Source: Planctomycetota bacterium
Lineage (GTDB): Bacteria; Planctomycetota; MHYJ01; JACPRB01
Length of the DNA stretch: 8,216 nt
NCBI GenBank assembly: GCA_016200125.1
Contig: JACQFK010000531.1
Span: 1-8,216 of the forward strand
Reading direction: 5' to 3'
The notes under the pieces were generated by a model. The model did no database searches, was not told where the DNA came from, and saw only the letters and a program-made list of their open reading frames with translations. This document shows positions 1 to 6,755 of this stretch, piece by piece. The first letter of the stretch is position 1, and every line of letters starts with the position of its first letter. A program made the position numbers and the translations under genes.

Positions 1-244
1 CATTGAGGTGGAGCAGGGCGGCCCGGCCGCCCTCTCCGGCCTTCACGTGGGCATCGAGCGCGCTGTAGGAAAGGTTGGTCCGCCCGCCGACGAACCACTT
101 GAAGCTCGGAGGATGGGACTCGAAGACGCGGTCCCACTTCCGGAGCCAGGGCAGTTCCGCCGCCGCGCGCGACCAGAAGCCTTCGGGATCCCGCCGGGCC
201 TCGTCGCAAAAGCGGCCGATCCGGGACGCTACTTCTTCTCCCAC
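1..244 (-). CDS. Acetyl-CoA synthetase-type acyl-CoA ligase, N-terminal part (runs off the left edge)
   Basis: This is a partial gene; 81 codons are visible before the left edge. Enzymes of this type activate acetate or a similar short carboxylic acid to an acyl-adenylate and then to acyl-CoA in the cytoplasm. The visible part matches the N-terminal cap domain of the family: an FW pair at residues 23-24, LPWLRKWDRVF at 31-41, then KWFVGGRTNLSYSALDAH at 49-66, equivalent to the KWF-GG-NLSYN-LDRH signature. The AMP-binding core lies outside the window. The best start is GTG at 244, which places FW about where the family has it; no nearby ATG is available in this frame and no clear ribosome binding site is seen. 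The start lies inside the end of the upstream secreted-protein gene (16-base overlap), so translational coupling is likely. Propionyl-CoA or acetoacetyl-CoA synthetase cannot be excluded from this fragment. Confidence 0.85.
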   Translation of the reverse strand, partial: MGEEVASRIGRFCDEARRDPEGFWSRAAAELPWLRKWDRVFESHPPSFKWFVGGRTNLSYSALDAHVKAGEGGRAALLHLN

Positions 245-717
245 GAAGCGGCGACCATGGAGTTCTTGAAGCCGCTGTCCGTCGAGAGGTCCATCCGGGC
301 CGCCAGTCCCGGCACCTCATCGTGAACCCAGATCTTCATCGTGGCCGGCTTGCCCGTCGGGCCCTTCACCTCGAACTCCCTCGTCTTGCACTTCAGCTTC
401 TTCCCGCCGGCCTCGATCTCCTCCTCGCCCTCCTTCGGGTTCTGGGGAGCCTTGGCGGCGGGCACCTTCGCGGGGACCTTGCGCTCGACGCCTTTGCCGG
501 CGACCTGCCCGCCGATCGTCATGTCCGTTTCCAGGACGATCTCGGTCTCGTTCACCGATTTCAGCGTGACCTTCTGCTCCCCGCCCTGCGGGTTCAGGCT
601 GTTGGACACCTTGAACGTCACGGAGGAGCCGGGTTTGAACGACGCCCAGCCTTTGTACTCGGGATTGTCAACCTGGTCCTGCACCAGGCAAGCCAGCACG
701 ACGGCGGCGATGCTCAT
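229..717 (-). CDS. Small secreted protein of unknown function
   Basis: I do not recognise this 162-residue protein. It begins with a very short hydrophobic segment (MSIAAVVLACLV, residues 1-12) followed by QDQ, which looks like a minimal signal peptide. Cys10 after VLA loosely resembles a lipobox, but the preceding segment is unusually short and lacks a basic residue. The mature part looks beta-rich, interrupted by a Lys/Pro/Glu-rich loop (about 78-105). A tryptophan-containing strand and turn, IWVHDEVPGLAARMD, lies at 129-143. The start is well supported: on the coding strand GGGAGG (complement of 723-728) lies five bases before the ATG. It follows the beta-propeller gene with a 58-base gap and overlaps the acyl-CoA ligase gene, so it is probably the middle gene of a leftward operon. 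No enzymatic motif is visible. Confidence 0.85.
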   Translation of the reverse strand: MSIAAVVLACLVQDQVDNPEYKGWASFKPGSSVTFKVSNSLNPQGGEQKVTLKSVNETEIVLETDMTIGGQVAGKGVERKVPAKVPAAKAPQNPKEGEEEIEAGGKKLKCKTREFEVKGPTGKPATMKIWVHDEVPGLAARMDLSTDSGFKNSMVAASWEKK

Positions 718-775
718 GCAATCCTCCCTGTCATCTCCTCAGTCTCAGTCGAACCGGCGCCGGCGTCAAGCATCG

Positions 776-2149
776 TCAGTCGCCCCGGGCCGGCTTCAGC
801 GCGGGATCGTCGAGGTCCAGACGGTAGAGCATTTGCGTGTAGTCGTATCTCGGGGTGGGCTGAGGCTTGTCGGCGAACTCGCGCGTGTAGCTTCCTTCGA
901 AGATCAGGACCGGCGAGTCCGCCGGCGTGAACTCGGGGTGGAGCCGCGGGTTGTAGAACGTGTAGTTCTCGTGGCTCAGGACCTTGACCGCCGCTCCCCA
1001 GGGGCCGGTCGGCTGCGCGGCCTCCGCGTACCAGAGCTCGCCGAACGCCGAGGGTTTCCCGAAGGTCTCCATGAACACCGTCACCCAGCGCTTGCGGAAT
1101 CCGTTCCACGCGATCGACCCGCTGTGCGGCTTCACCGGCTTCCCGTCGGCGGCGGATTTCAGGGACTCCTGCGGCTTGAGCGGCTCCCACGCGGAGGCGT
1201 CCTGCCAGGCCTCGAAGGTCGCCGGGCAGCGAAGGAAGGGCAGGGGATTCCCGAAGTAGACCCACTCCTTTCCGTCCGCGTCCTTGTGAAAGGCCGGATG
1301 GCCGTCGGGCGCGGGCGGCTGCTTCGGCGCCACCTCCGTCTTCTTCCAGATCACGCGGAGCAGCTCGAACGCGGAGGCCTCGTCGTTCCAGACGCAGAGG
1401 CCCATCTCGTACGCCTCGAGGTGGTTCCTCACCTTGATGAAGGTCCCGCAGAGCCGGGCCGCGCCGGTCTTGTCGGGGAGGCTGACGCAGCCGCTCACCC
1501 AGGTGGGGCCCGGGCCCGGCATCTTCGCGACGCCGCGGGGGACGCCCTTCTCGTCCGTGAAATAGTCCAGCTTGAGCTTGAGGGGGGGCTGGAAGGAGGC
1601 GAGGGGCTGGACGGGCGTCGTCGCGCTCGTCATGTCGTAGATGCCCAGCGGATAGCGGGCGAGCAGCGTGTCGCCCCAGGCCCAGAACAGCCTGCCGCGG
1701 TGGACGGCGTTCTGGACGCTGTCGCATCCGACGATGCCGGAGTCCTTCCAGTCGAGCTCGCGGCCCAGCTTCTGGCTTTCCGCGAAGAGTCCCGCGCCGG
1801 TCAGGCGGCCGAGCCGTCGGGCGACGATCGTCCGGCGCACTTCGACCCGCAGCGTCTTCCCGGGTTCCGGCGTGAGCCGGACGCCCTTGAAGCCGAAGCC
1901 GTCCTTGGGCGCCTCGTAGCCGTGGCCGATCACGTCGAACCAGGTCTCGCGCCCCATCAGCTCCGGCAGGTCGAAAGCGATGAGCCCCGCGTTGTCGCTG
2001 ACGAAGCGCACCTGGTTCGTGGTCCGGAGCTCAACGAGCGGCACCGGCCAGCCGCTGCCCTGTTCGACGACCTCGATGCGGCAGGGCTCGATCGGGGGCG
2101 CGGGGGCGAGCGTCAGGACGGCGACGAGCAACGCCGTTGGGGAGGTCAT
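776..2149 (-). CDS. Secreted beta-propeller-like protein with N-terminal Ig-like domain
   Basis: This 457-residue protein is likely exported: MTSPTALLVAVLTLAPAPPIEP looks like a signal peptide, although it has no basic residue near its start. Residues about 23-107 look like a carboxypeptidase-regulatory or CnaB-like beta domain (IEVVEQGSGWPVPLVELRTT, then SDNAGLIAFDLP). The rest has the spaced aromatic strands of five-bladed propeller proteins such as DUF4185 or GH43/GH32-like folds: GCDSVQNAVHRGRLFWAWGDT at 141-161, SGSIAWNGFRKRWVTVF at 343-359, GELWYAEAAQPTGPWG at 370-385 and YNPRLHPEF at 399-407. A sugar-binding or glycoside-hydrolase role is inference; I cannot assign catalytic acids. The reading frame extends upstream to 2287, but residues before the ATG at 2149 look non-coding and would put the signal peptide inside the protein. 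No Shine-Dalgarno site is evident; a TATCAT hexamer ends nine bases before the ATG. Confidence 0.85.
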   Translation of the reverse strand: MTSPTALLVAVLTLAPAPPIEPCRIEVVEQGSGWPVPLVELRTTNQVRFVSDNAGLIAFDLPELMGRETWFDVIGHGYEAPKDGFGFKGVRLTPEPGKTLRVEVRRTIVARRLGRLTGAGLFAESQKLGRELDWKDSGIVGCDSVQNAVHRGRLFWAWGDTLLARYPLGIYDMTSATTPVQPLASFQPPLKLKLDYFTDEKGVPRGVAKMPGPGPTWVSGCVSLPDKTGAARLCGTFIKVRNHLEAYEMGLCVWNDEASAFELLRVIWKKTEVAPKQPPAPDGHPAFHKDADGKEWVYFGNPLPFLRCPATFEAWQDASAWEPLKPQESLKSAADGKPVKPHSGSIAWNGFRKRWVTVFMETFGKPSAFGELWYAEAAQPTGPWGAAVKVLSHENYTFYNPRLHPEFTPADSPVLIFEGSYTREFADKPQPTPRYDYTQMLYRLDLDDPALKPARGD

Positions 2150-2158
2150 GCGGTTCCG

Positions 2159-2164
2159 ATGATA
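2159..2164 (-). promoter_or_regulatory. Candidate -10 hexamer TATCAT for the beta-propeller gene
   Basis: Read on the minus strand, TATCAT (one mismatch to TATAAT) ends nine bases before the ATG at 2149. If used, transcription would start about three bases before the start codon, giving an essentially leaderless mRNA. No good -35 box lies 16-18 bases upstream (ctcaat at the 17-base spacing), so the evidence is the hexamer, its position and the absence of a ribosome binding site. Confidence 0.4.
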
Positions 2165-2276
2165 CCGGACACCCGGGAGAAATTGAGCAGGAAGATTCAC
2201 AGCGCCCCCGCCATTTCCGCGCCGTTCGCTCTGGCAACCCTCTTGCTGCACCTGGAAAGAACATTCGGGAGGACTG

Positions 2277-2867
2277 ATGGTACCCATCGACTACGCCATC
2301 CACCTGGCGATGACGGTGTTCCTGATCTTCGGCGTCTACCAGTTCTACTTCTGGTGCCAGCGCCACCCGATCGCCGCCTGCCGGCGCTTCTCGGGGACCC
2401 TGGACGAGCGGATCCCCTACCGGCCCCGCTGGGCCTGGATCTACAGCTTTCTCTATTATCCCGCGATCCTCTACCTGAACTGGACCGTGACCTCGCCCCG
2501 CCATTTCAACCACCTGGCGATGAGCTTCTTCATCCTGCTCCTGGGCCAGATGGCCTTCTTCCTGCTCTTCCCGGTGGAGACGCCGGACCACTGGCGCCAC
2601 CTCAACAAGGGAAGGACCCTGTCCGAGAAGTTCCTGCTCTTCGTCCGCAAGTTCGACGCGCCCAGCAACTGCTTCCCGAGCATGCACGTGAGCGTGGCGA
2701 TGCTGACGGCGCTGCACGCCCACGCGCAGCTGGGGCCGCTCGTGTTCCTCTTCCCGGCGCTGATCGCCCTGAGCTGCCTCTTCACCAAGCAGCACTACCT
2801 GCTCGACCTGCCCGCGGGCGCGGCCCTGGGCTGGGGCGCGTATCAGGTCTTCCTGTGGATGAGCTGA
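2277..2867 (+). CDS. PAP2-superfamily membrane phosphatase/transferase (inositolphosphotransferase-like)
   Basis: This is a 196-residue multi-pass membrane protein of the type 2 phosphatidic acid phosphatase superfamily, closest in motif style to the PAP2_3 branch that includes inositol-phosphorylceramide synthases. Such proteins remove or transfer a phosphate or phospho-headgroup on lipids at the membrane. Five or six hydrophobic segments are visible (about 8-27, 54-70, 78-98, 138-150, 155-170 and 178-194). Motif C2 is CFPSMH at 132-137 (His137) and motif C3 is TKQHYLLD at 170-177 (His173, Asp177). PSMH replaces the usual PSGH, and Lys171 replaces the usual Arg, as is common in this branch. 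A canonical KX6RP motif C1 is not obvious; RIPYRPRW (45-52) is only suggestive. GGGAGGA at 2267-2273 supports the ATG at 2277. It diverges from the propeller gene and ends 22 bases before the sigma gene. The substrate is unknown. Confidence 0.87.
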   Translation: MVPIDYAIHLAMTVFLIFGVYQFYFWCQRHPIAACRRFSGTLDERIPYRPRWAWIYSFLYYPAILYLNWTVTSPRHFNHLAMSFFILLLGQMAFFLLFPVETPDHWRHLNKGRTLSEKFLLFVRKFDAPSNCFPSMHVSVAMLTALHAHAQLGPLVFLFPALIALSCLFTKQHYLLDLPAGAALGWGAYQVFLWMS

Positions 2868-2875
2868 ACCGTGGC

Positions 2876-2881
2876 TATACT
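2876..2881 (+). promoter_or_regulatory. Candidate -10 hexamer TATACT for the sigma/FecR operon
   Basis: TATACT (one mismatch to TATAAT) lies in the 22-base gap between the PAP2 stop and the sigma GTG, ending eight bases before the start codon. A start site about seven bases downstream would give a leader of at most one or two bases. The region where a -35 box would lie, at the end of the PAP2 gene, has no convincing match. The placement suggests that the sigma operon has its own promoter as well as any read-through from the PAP2 gene. Confidence 0.45.
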
Positions 2882-2889
2882 TCTCTATC

Positions 2890-3471
2890 GTGCCCTCCCT
2901 GAGCCCCGACGAATCCGACCTCCTGGCCCGCTGCCTCGAGGGCGCCCCGAAGGCCTGGGAGGAATTCCTGGCGCGCTACCGGGGCGTGCTGGAACGGGCC
3001 GCCCGCGCGACGCTTCTGCGGGTGATCGGCGCGGTCCCTGAGGACGACTTGGAGGCCGTCGTCGAAGCTGCCCTCCTGGCCATCGTCAAAGACAAGTACG
3101 CCGCGCTCCGTTCCTTCGCCGGACGGAGCTCGCTCGCCGGCTACCTCCAGGTCATCACGGCCCGGATCGCCCTCAACCACCTTCGCGGCGAGCGGCGCAA
3201 AGGGTGGCTTCGATTCCGGCCCCTGGAATCGGTTTCCGACGCGCCCGTCCCGAAACCCGCGGCACCGGAATCTCCGGAACGGCTGGCGGCCCTGCAGCGG
3301 GCGCTGGAGGAGCTCCCCCCGCGGGACCGCCTGATCCTCAAGCTGTTCCATCTGGATGGCGCGGGCTACAAGGAGATCGCCTCCCTCCTCGGGCTCTCCC
3401 TGAATGCGGTCTCCCCCGCCCTGATCCGGGCCCGGCAAAAAATTCGCGCACTATTGGGACCCGACCGGTGA
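2890..3471 (+). CDS. ECF-type RNA polymerase sigma factor
   Basis: This 193-residue protein has the two-domain layout of extracytoplasmic function sigma factors, which direct RNA polymerase to a small regulon when released by an anti-sigma factor. Region 2 spans about 20-105: WEEFLARYRGVLERAAR at 23-39, then FAGRSSLAGYLQVITARIALNHLR at 76-99, the -10 recognition part. A Pro-rich linker (about 115-130) leads to region 4 (about 134-190), with ELPPRDRLILKLFHLDG at 141-157 and the helix-turn-helix YKEIASLLGLSLNAVSPALIRARQKI at 160-185. The start is GTG at 2890; no Shine-Dalgarno sequence precedes it. The stop is nine bases before the FecR-type gene, whose product has a zinc-binding anti-sigma motif and is the obvious partner. 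The length is normal for the family. The exact ECF group cannot be given from sequence reading alone. Confidence 0.92.
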   Translation: MPSLSPDESDLLARCLEGAPKAWEEFLARYRGVLERAARATLLRVIGAVPEDDLEAVVEAALLAIVKDKYAALRSFAGRSSLAGYLQVITARIALNHLRGERRKGWLRFRPLESVSDAPVPKPAAPESPERLAALQRALEELPPRDRLILKLFHLDGAGYKEIASLLGLSLNAVSPALIRARQKIRALLGPDR

Positions 3472-3480
3472 CGTAGGGGC

Positions 3481-4950
3481 ATGGCTTGCCCCGATCCCGA
3501 AGTTCTGGCGGCGATGGCGGAAGGCCGCCTCAAATCCGCCGAGCGCGACGCCCTGCTGGACCACGCGGCGGGCTGCGACGATTGCCGTCACGCGCTCCTG
3601 ATCCTCGGCGCCCCCCGTCCGACGGCGGTCCGGAACTGGGTCCCCTGGGCGGCCGCCGCCGCGTTCATCCTCGCCTACCTCGGCCTGCTCTACTCCGGCA
3701 GGGAAGTCGCGCCGAAGCAGGAGGAGCACCCCGCGGCGCGGACGACCCCGCCCCGACGGGAACCCGAGCGTCCGGAGCCGCCGAAGCCGGTCGAGGCTCC
3801 GAAGCCCGTGGTTGTTCCCAAGCGCGAAGAGCCCGCTCCCCTGATCCCGGCTCCCCTTCCTCCAACGCCGACGCCGGAAAAGCCGCCCGCTCCCGAAGAG
3901 CCGGCGCCTGTCAAACCGCCTCCCGCGCCTGAAGTTCCCAGGCCGGCGACCGTCACCGTCGTCGCGCTCATCGATCGCTTCGAAGGCGACGTCGCCGTCC
4001 TGAGCGGAGCGACGCGGACCCCGGCGAAAGCCGGACAGGAGATCCGCCAGGGGGACGGCGTGGAGTGCCGGGGCCTGCGGAGCTGGGCGCTCCTGGTCTA
4101 CCCGGACCGGACCCGTCTCGAGGTGGAAGGGGACGGCCTGGTCCGCGAGATGGTCGGACGCGAGCCGGGCAAGGGCTGGCGGCTGCTCGTCGAGAAGGGC
4201 GCGGTCCGGGCGGAGGTCTCCCAGCAGCCGGCCGGCCAGGCGATGCTCTTCCGCACGCCGCACGGAGACGCGAGGGTGATCGGAACCACGCTCCGCGTCC
4301 AGGTCGATCCCGATCCCCGGAAGGGCACGCACCTCGAGGTGGAGGAAGGAAAGGTCGAGCTGGTCACCCCGGCGGGGAAGACGGCGCTCGTCGAGGCGGG
4401 GCACTTCGCGGTCGCCGCGGCGGGAGTCCTGCCGGCGCTGAAGCGGCTGCCGAAGGAGGAGCTGCTGCTCTCCCTCGATCTCGAGGACGGAAAGAAACCC
4501 GCGCTGATCACGAAGGGGACCGTGGAACGCGGGCCGGAGCGCCGGCTCTGCATCGCGGGGGAGGCGGACGCCGCCGGAGGCTGCCGGCTGCACCTCGGCG
4601 ACGACGCCGGCCTCTTCACCTCCACGGGAGAAGAGCTGCTGAGCTTCGACTACTGGGCGGACCCGCAGGCGGGCGCGGTCAGCCTGAGCCTCTGGAACCG
4701 GACGCAGAAGCAGCCGCACGAGGGCGGAATCCCGAAGCTGGTCGCCGGAAAGTGGACAAGGGTGTCGCTGCGCCTGGCCGAGGTCGGCGATCCGGGCACG
4801 CGGCTGAAGGAGGGCGACTGGGCCGTGAGCCTGCTCCTGCAGGCCACGGGCGGCGCGCGGCGCTTCTACGTCGACAACCTGACGATCACGCGGCCCGGTC
4901 GCTCAAGCCGAAGCCCATCGAAACGAAATAGCGAGGAGATCGATCCATGA
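3481..4950 (+). CDS. Membrane anti-sigma factor / FecR-domain sensor with C-terminal beta domain
   Basis: This 489-residue protein probably holds the adjacent sigma factor inactive and transmits a signal across the membrane. The cytoplasmic N-terminus has a zinc-binding anti-sigma motif HxxxCxxC (His28, Cys32, Cys35). One transmembrane helix follows (about 54-71), then a long Pro/Glu/Lys-rich spacer (about 77-155), well suited to crossing a periplasm or wall. The FecR domain covers about 157-315, with the hallmark TPHGDARVIGTTLRVQVDP at 259-277 and LEVEEGKVELV at 285-295. Residues about 328-471 form a further beta-rich domain ending in ARRFYVDNLTITRP, resembling galactose-binding or carbohydrate-binding jelly rolls; that similarity is by eye. 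AGGGG lies only one base from the ATG, so coupling to the sigma gene nine bases upstream may matter more than a ribosome site. Its TGA overlaps the next ATG. Confidence 0.9.
   Translation: MACPDPEVLAAMAEGRLKSAERDALLDHAAGCDDCRHALLILGAPRPTAVRNWVPWAAAAAFILAYLGLLYSGREVAPKQEEHPAARTTPPRREPERPEPPKPVEAPKPVVVPKREEPAPLIPAPLPPTPTPEKPPAPEEPAPVKPPPAPEVPRPATVTVVALIDRFEGDVAVLSGATRTPAKAGQEIRQGDGVECRGLRSWALLVYPDRTRLEVEGDGLVREMVGREPGKGWRLLVEKGAVRAEVSQQPAGQAMLFRTPHGDARVIGTTLRVQVDPDPRKGTHLEVEEGKVELVTPAGKTALVEAGHFAVAAAGVLPALKRLPKEELLLSLDLEDGKKPALITKGTVERGPERRLCIAGEADAAGGCRLHLGDDAGLFTSTGEELLSFDYWADPQAGAVSLSLWNRTQKQPHEGGIPKLVAGKWTRVSLRLAEVGDPGTRLKEGDWAVSLLLQATGGARRFYVDNLTITRPGRSSRSPSKRNSEEIDP
4933..4950 (+). promoter_or_regulatory. 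Ribosome binding site and ATGA stop-start overlap
   Basis: GAGGAG at 4933-4938 lies eight bases before the ATG at 4947. That ATG shares bases with the TGA stop of the FecR-type gene (ATGA at 4947-4950). This fixes the start of the downstream gene and implies translational coupling, hence matched production of the sensor and the secreted protein. Confidence 0.85.
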
Positions 4951-6695
4951 AGATCCTGCTGCCGATCCTGATCGCGGCCGCCCTTTCCCCCCAGGACGCC
5001 CCGACGAAGTCCGGCCTCTCGGCGTGGGACACCGGCAAGGCCTCTCCCGCGCCGCTCAACCTCGAGTCGCGGGCCGGCTGGACGGCGCTCACGGAGGCCG
5101 CCGAGGTCAAGGGCGACGCCGTCGTCAGCAACGGCCGCATCACCGCCGTCTTCCGCCGGGAAAGCGGCGCGGTCGAGCTCGGCCCCGTCCGCTTCCTCCT
5201 CGCCGGGGCGACGAAGCTGCTCCGCGCGAAAGTCGTCGAGCTGGGGAAGGCGGCGGCGACGGTCGAGGCGACCTACAAGACCGCCAAGGGCGAGGCGACC
5301 GCGAAGTTCCGCGTGAAGCGGGGCGACGTCGCCGTCGAGGTCGCGCCCGGCGCGGGGGCCGTGAAGCTGCGGGTCGAGTGCCCCTCGCGCTACGTGGTCC
5401 TGCCGGACTTCTTCTCGGACGACATCGTGATCGACGCCTCGAAGATCCCGCCGGCCACGGCGGAGCTGCCGAGCGAGAACTTCCTCCTCCATCTCGCGGG
5501 GAAGGGCGAGGCGATCGCGATGTGCGTCTTCGAGAACCGCGACCAGGACGTGACCTGCACGCTCGCGGGGAGCGGCGAGGCCCGGCGCTTCAGCGGCTCG
5601 GAGATCGATTTCGGCAAGGACAAGAAGATCTGGGTCGCGATGCTCGAGGCGCCGCAGGTCTGGCACGTCGGCGAGGTCAAACCGGGGGACTCCAAGAAGG
5701 AGTCGAAGCTCGACTGGACGATGCCCTACCTCGCGCAGTGGCGCGTCGACTTCACCCGCACGGACGAGTTGACCGACAGCTGGGACCTGCTGCTCCAGAA
5801 GGAGGAGGGCGGGAACTATACCAAGCCGTCCTGGATGGGCGCGGGGGCTGAGACGATCGGGCCCGCCCGCAAGCGCTGGACCACGGTGCTCAACTCCTTC
5901 GTGTATCCCTGCTGGTCCGACCCGAAGCGCGCCGTCTACGTCCAGCCTCTCGAGCGCGACGCCCTGACGATGAAGGGGCCGCTCGTGATCTATCCCGCCA
6001 ACCGCGTGCCCGAGACGCCGCCCGACGCGTTCACGGTCCTCGACATCGCCCGCAACTCCCTGGGCGCGGGGCCCTGCGAGTACATCCTCGATCTCGACAA
6101 CCAGCGGTCGTCGAACAAGGGCCACGCGACCTGCTGGACGAGGGACTACCTGATGCCCATCTACTCGAAGGGCGCGCAGAAGTCGCAGCTGCCGGAAATC
6201 CAGAAGAACCTCGACGAGGTCGTGACCTTCGTGAAGTACATCCGCGCCCGGATCACGCGCTACAGCGACTTCATGCAGTCGATGCAGAAGTCGCTGGCCG
6301 CGCAGGCCAAGGCCCACCCGGAGCTGAGGGAGCCGATCGCGGCGCTCGACCGGATCACCCAGGAGGCCGACAAGCGCTACCGCGTCCGGGAGGAGAAGAT
6401 GAAGACGCCCGAGCACGTGGTGAAGCTGACGGAGGACTTCCGCAAGCAGGGGATGTCCGCCGAGGGGCCCGACGCGCTTGCCCGCTGCAAGGCCTACACG
6501 GAGGCGATCGTCGAGGTGGGCGACAACCAGGACCAGCTGGCCGGCGAGCTCCGCTGGGTGGTGCGGGCGCTGCGGCAGAAGGCCGGGCTGCTCGTCGCGG
6601 CGGACGCGCGGATGGCGCCGATCGCGGCGGAGATCCGCGCCAGGTCGCAGGAGATCCTGAGGAACCCCGCGGGCCACGAAGGCGCGCGTCATTAG
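4947..6695 (+). CDS. Secreted protein of unknown family, coupled to the FecR-type sensor
   Basis: I do not recognise the family of this 582-residue protein. MKILLPILIAAALS (residues 1-14), followed by PQDAP, looks like a short signal peptide, so the protein is probably extracytoplasmic. Residues about 40-350 look like successive beta strands, as in a large beta-sandwich (for example VVSNGRITAVFRRESGAVELG at 59-79, read as two strands). A conserved-looking region rich in aromatics and cysteine follows: Cys322, CEYILDLDNQ at 377-386 and ATCWTRDYLMPIY at 394-406. Residues about 412-575 are strongly helical and charged (LPEIQKNLDEVVTFVKYIRAR, split here as two helical turns from 415), consistent with a helical bundle or coiled coil. 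No catalytic motif can be named. The ATGA overlap with the FecR gene makes it part of the sigma operon: it may be the ligand, an accessory sensor or an effector. Codon use resembles its neighbours. Confidence 0.9.
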   Translation: MKILLPILIAAALSPQDAPTKSGLSAWDTGKASPAPLNLESRAGWTALTEAAEVKGDAVVSNGRITAVFRRESGAVELGPVRFLLAGATKLLRAKVVELGKAAATVEATYKTAKGEATAKFRVKRGDVAVEVAPGAGAVKLRVECPSRYVVLPDFFSDDIVIDASKIPPATAELPSENFLLHLAGKGEAIAMCVFENRDQDVTCTLAGSGEARRFSGSEIDFGKDKKIWVAMLEAPQVWHVGEVKPGDSKKESKLDWTMPYLAQWRVDFTRTDELTDSWDLLLQKEEGGNYTKPSWMGAGAETIGPARKRWTTVLNSFVYPCWSDPKRAVYVQPLERDALTMKGPLVIYPANRVPETPPDAFTVLDIARNSLGAGPCEYILDLDNQRSSNKGHATCWTRDYLMPIYSKGAQKSQLPEIQKNLDEVVTFVKYIRARITRYSDFMQSMQKSLAAQAKAHPELREPIAALDRITQEADKRYRVREEKMKTPEHVVKLTEDFRKQGMSAEGPDALARCKAYTEAIVEVGDNQDQLAGELRWVVRALRQKAGLLVAADARMAPIAAEIRARSQEILRNPAGHEGARH

Positions 6696-6708
6696 CCTGG
6701 ATCAGGAC

Positions 6709-6735
6709 GCCGGGGGGATTGCGGCAGCTCCCGGC
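6709..6735 (+). other. GC-rich inverted repeat between the sigma operon and the SGNH gene
   Basis: GCCGGG at 6709-6714 pairs perfectly with CCCGGC at 6730-6735 across a 15-base loop. The stem has six G/C pairs but no following T-run, so it is at best a weak terminator or a site of RNA pausing. It overlaps the likely -35 region of the SGNH gene. Confidence 0.3.
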
Positions 6736-6748
6736 AGACGTCTATAGT
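6719..6748 (+). promoter_or_regulatory. Candidate promoter of the SGNH hydrolase gene (TTGCGG - 18 - TATAGT)
   Basis: TTGCGG at 6719-6724 and TATAGT at 6743-6748 are separated by 18 bases. The -10 has one mismatch to TATAAT. It ends seven bases before the ATG at 6756, so a transcript starting at the usual distance would begin at or next to the start codon. A run of G (6749-6754) between the two could act weakly as a ribosome site on a longer transcript. Confidence 0.45.
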
Positions 6749-6755
6749 GGGGGGC

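Noticed and set aside
754..763. Ten-base palindrome CCGGCGCCGG after the propeller gene stop
   Set aside because: Short G/C palindromes are expected by chance at this composition; there is no loop suited to a terminator and no T-run.
2150..2287. Upstream extension of the propeller gene to a start at 2287
   Set aside because: The extra 46 residues would bury the signal peptide and would overlap the ribosome site and start of the divergent PAP2 gene.
2865..2893. Possible ECF-type autoregulated promoter (GAACC followed by CGTG) before the sigma gene
   Set aside because: The spacing and -10 element do not fit well, and the implied start site would fall inside the coding sequence; the TATACT hexamer explains the region better.
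341..2902. Very long open frame of 853 codons on the plus strand
   Set aside because: It runs antisense to the propeller and small secreted genes and then out of frame through the PAP2 gene. Its composition is Arg/Gly/Pro/Ala-heavy with no domain signature, typical of a GC-rich shadow frame.
3708..3950. Pro-rich repetitive stretch as a possible DNA repeat or recombination site
   Set aside because: The repetition is at the amino-acid level (Pro/Glu/Lys linker) with no sustained nucleotide repeat unit; it is an ordinary spacer in a membrane-anchored sensor.
3451..4719. 422-codon open frame on the minus strand opposite the FecR gene
   Set aside because: The plus strand encodes clear anti-sigma, membrane and FecR motifs; the antisense frame is Arg-rich with no motif.
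4866..6692. 608-codon open frame on the minus strand
   Set aside because: It is antisense to the coupled secreted-protein gene, which has a signal peptide, a ribosome site and an ATGA overlap. The antisense product is Arg/Leu/Gly-rich low-complexity sequence.
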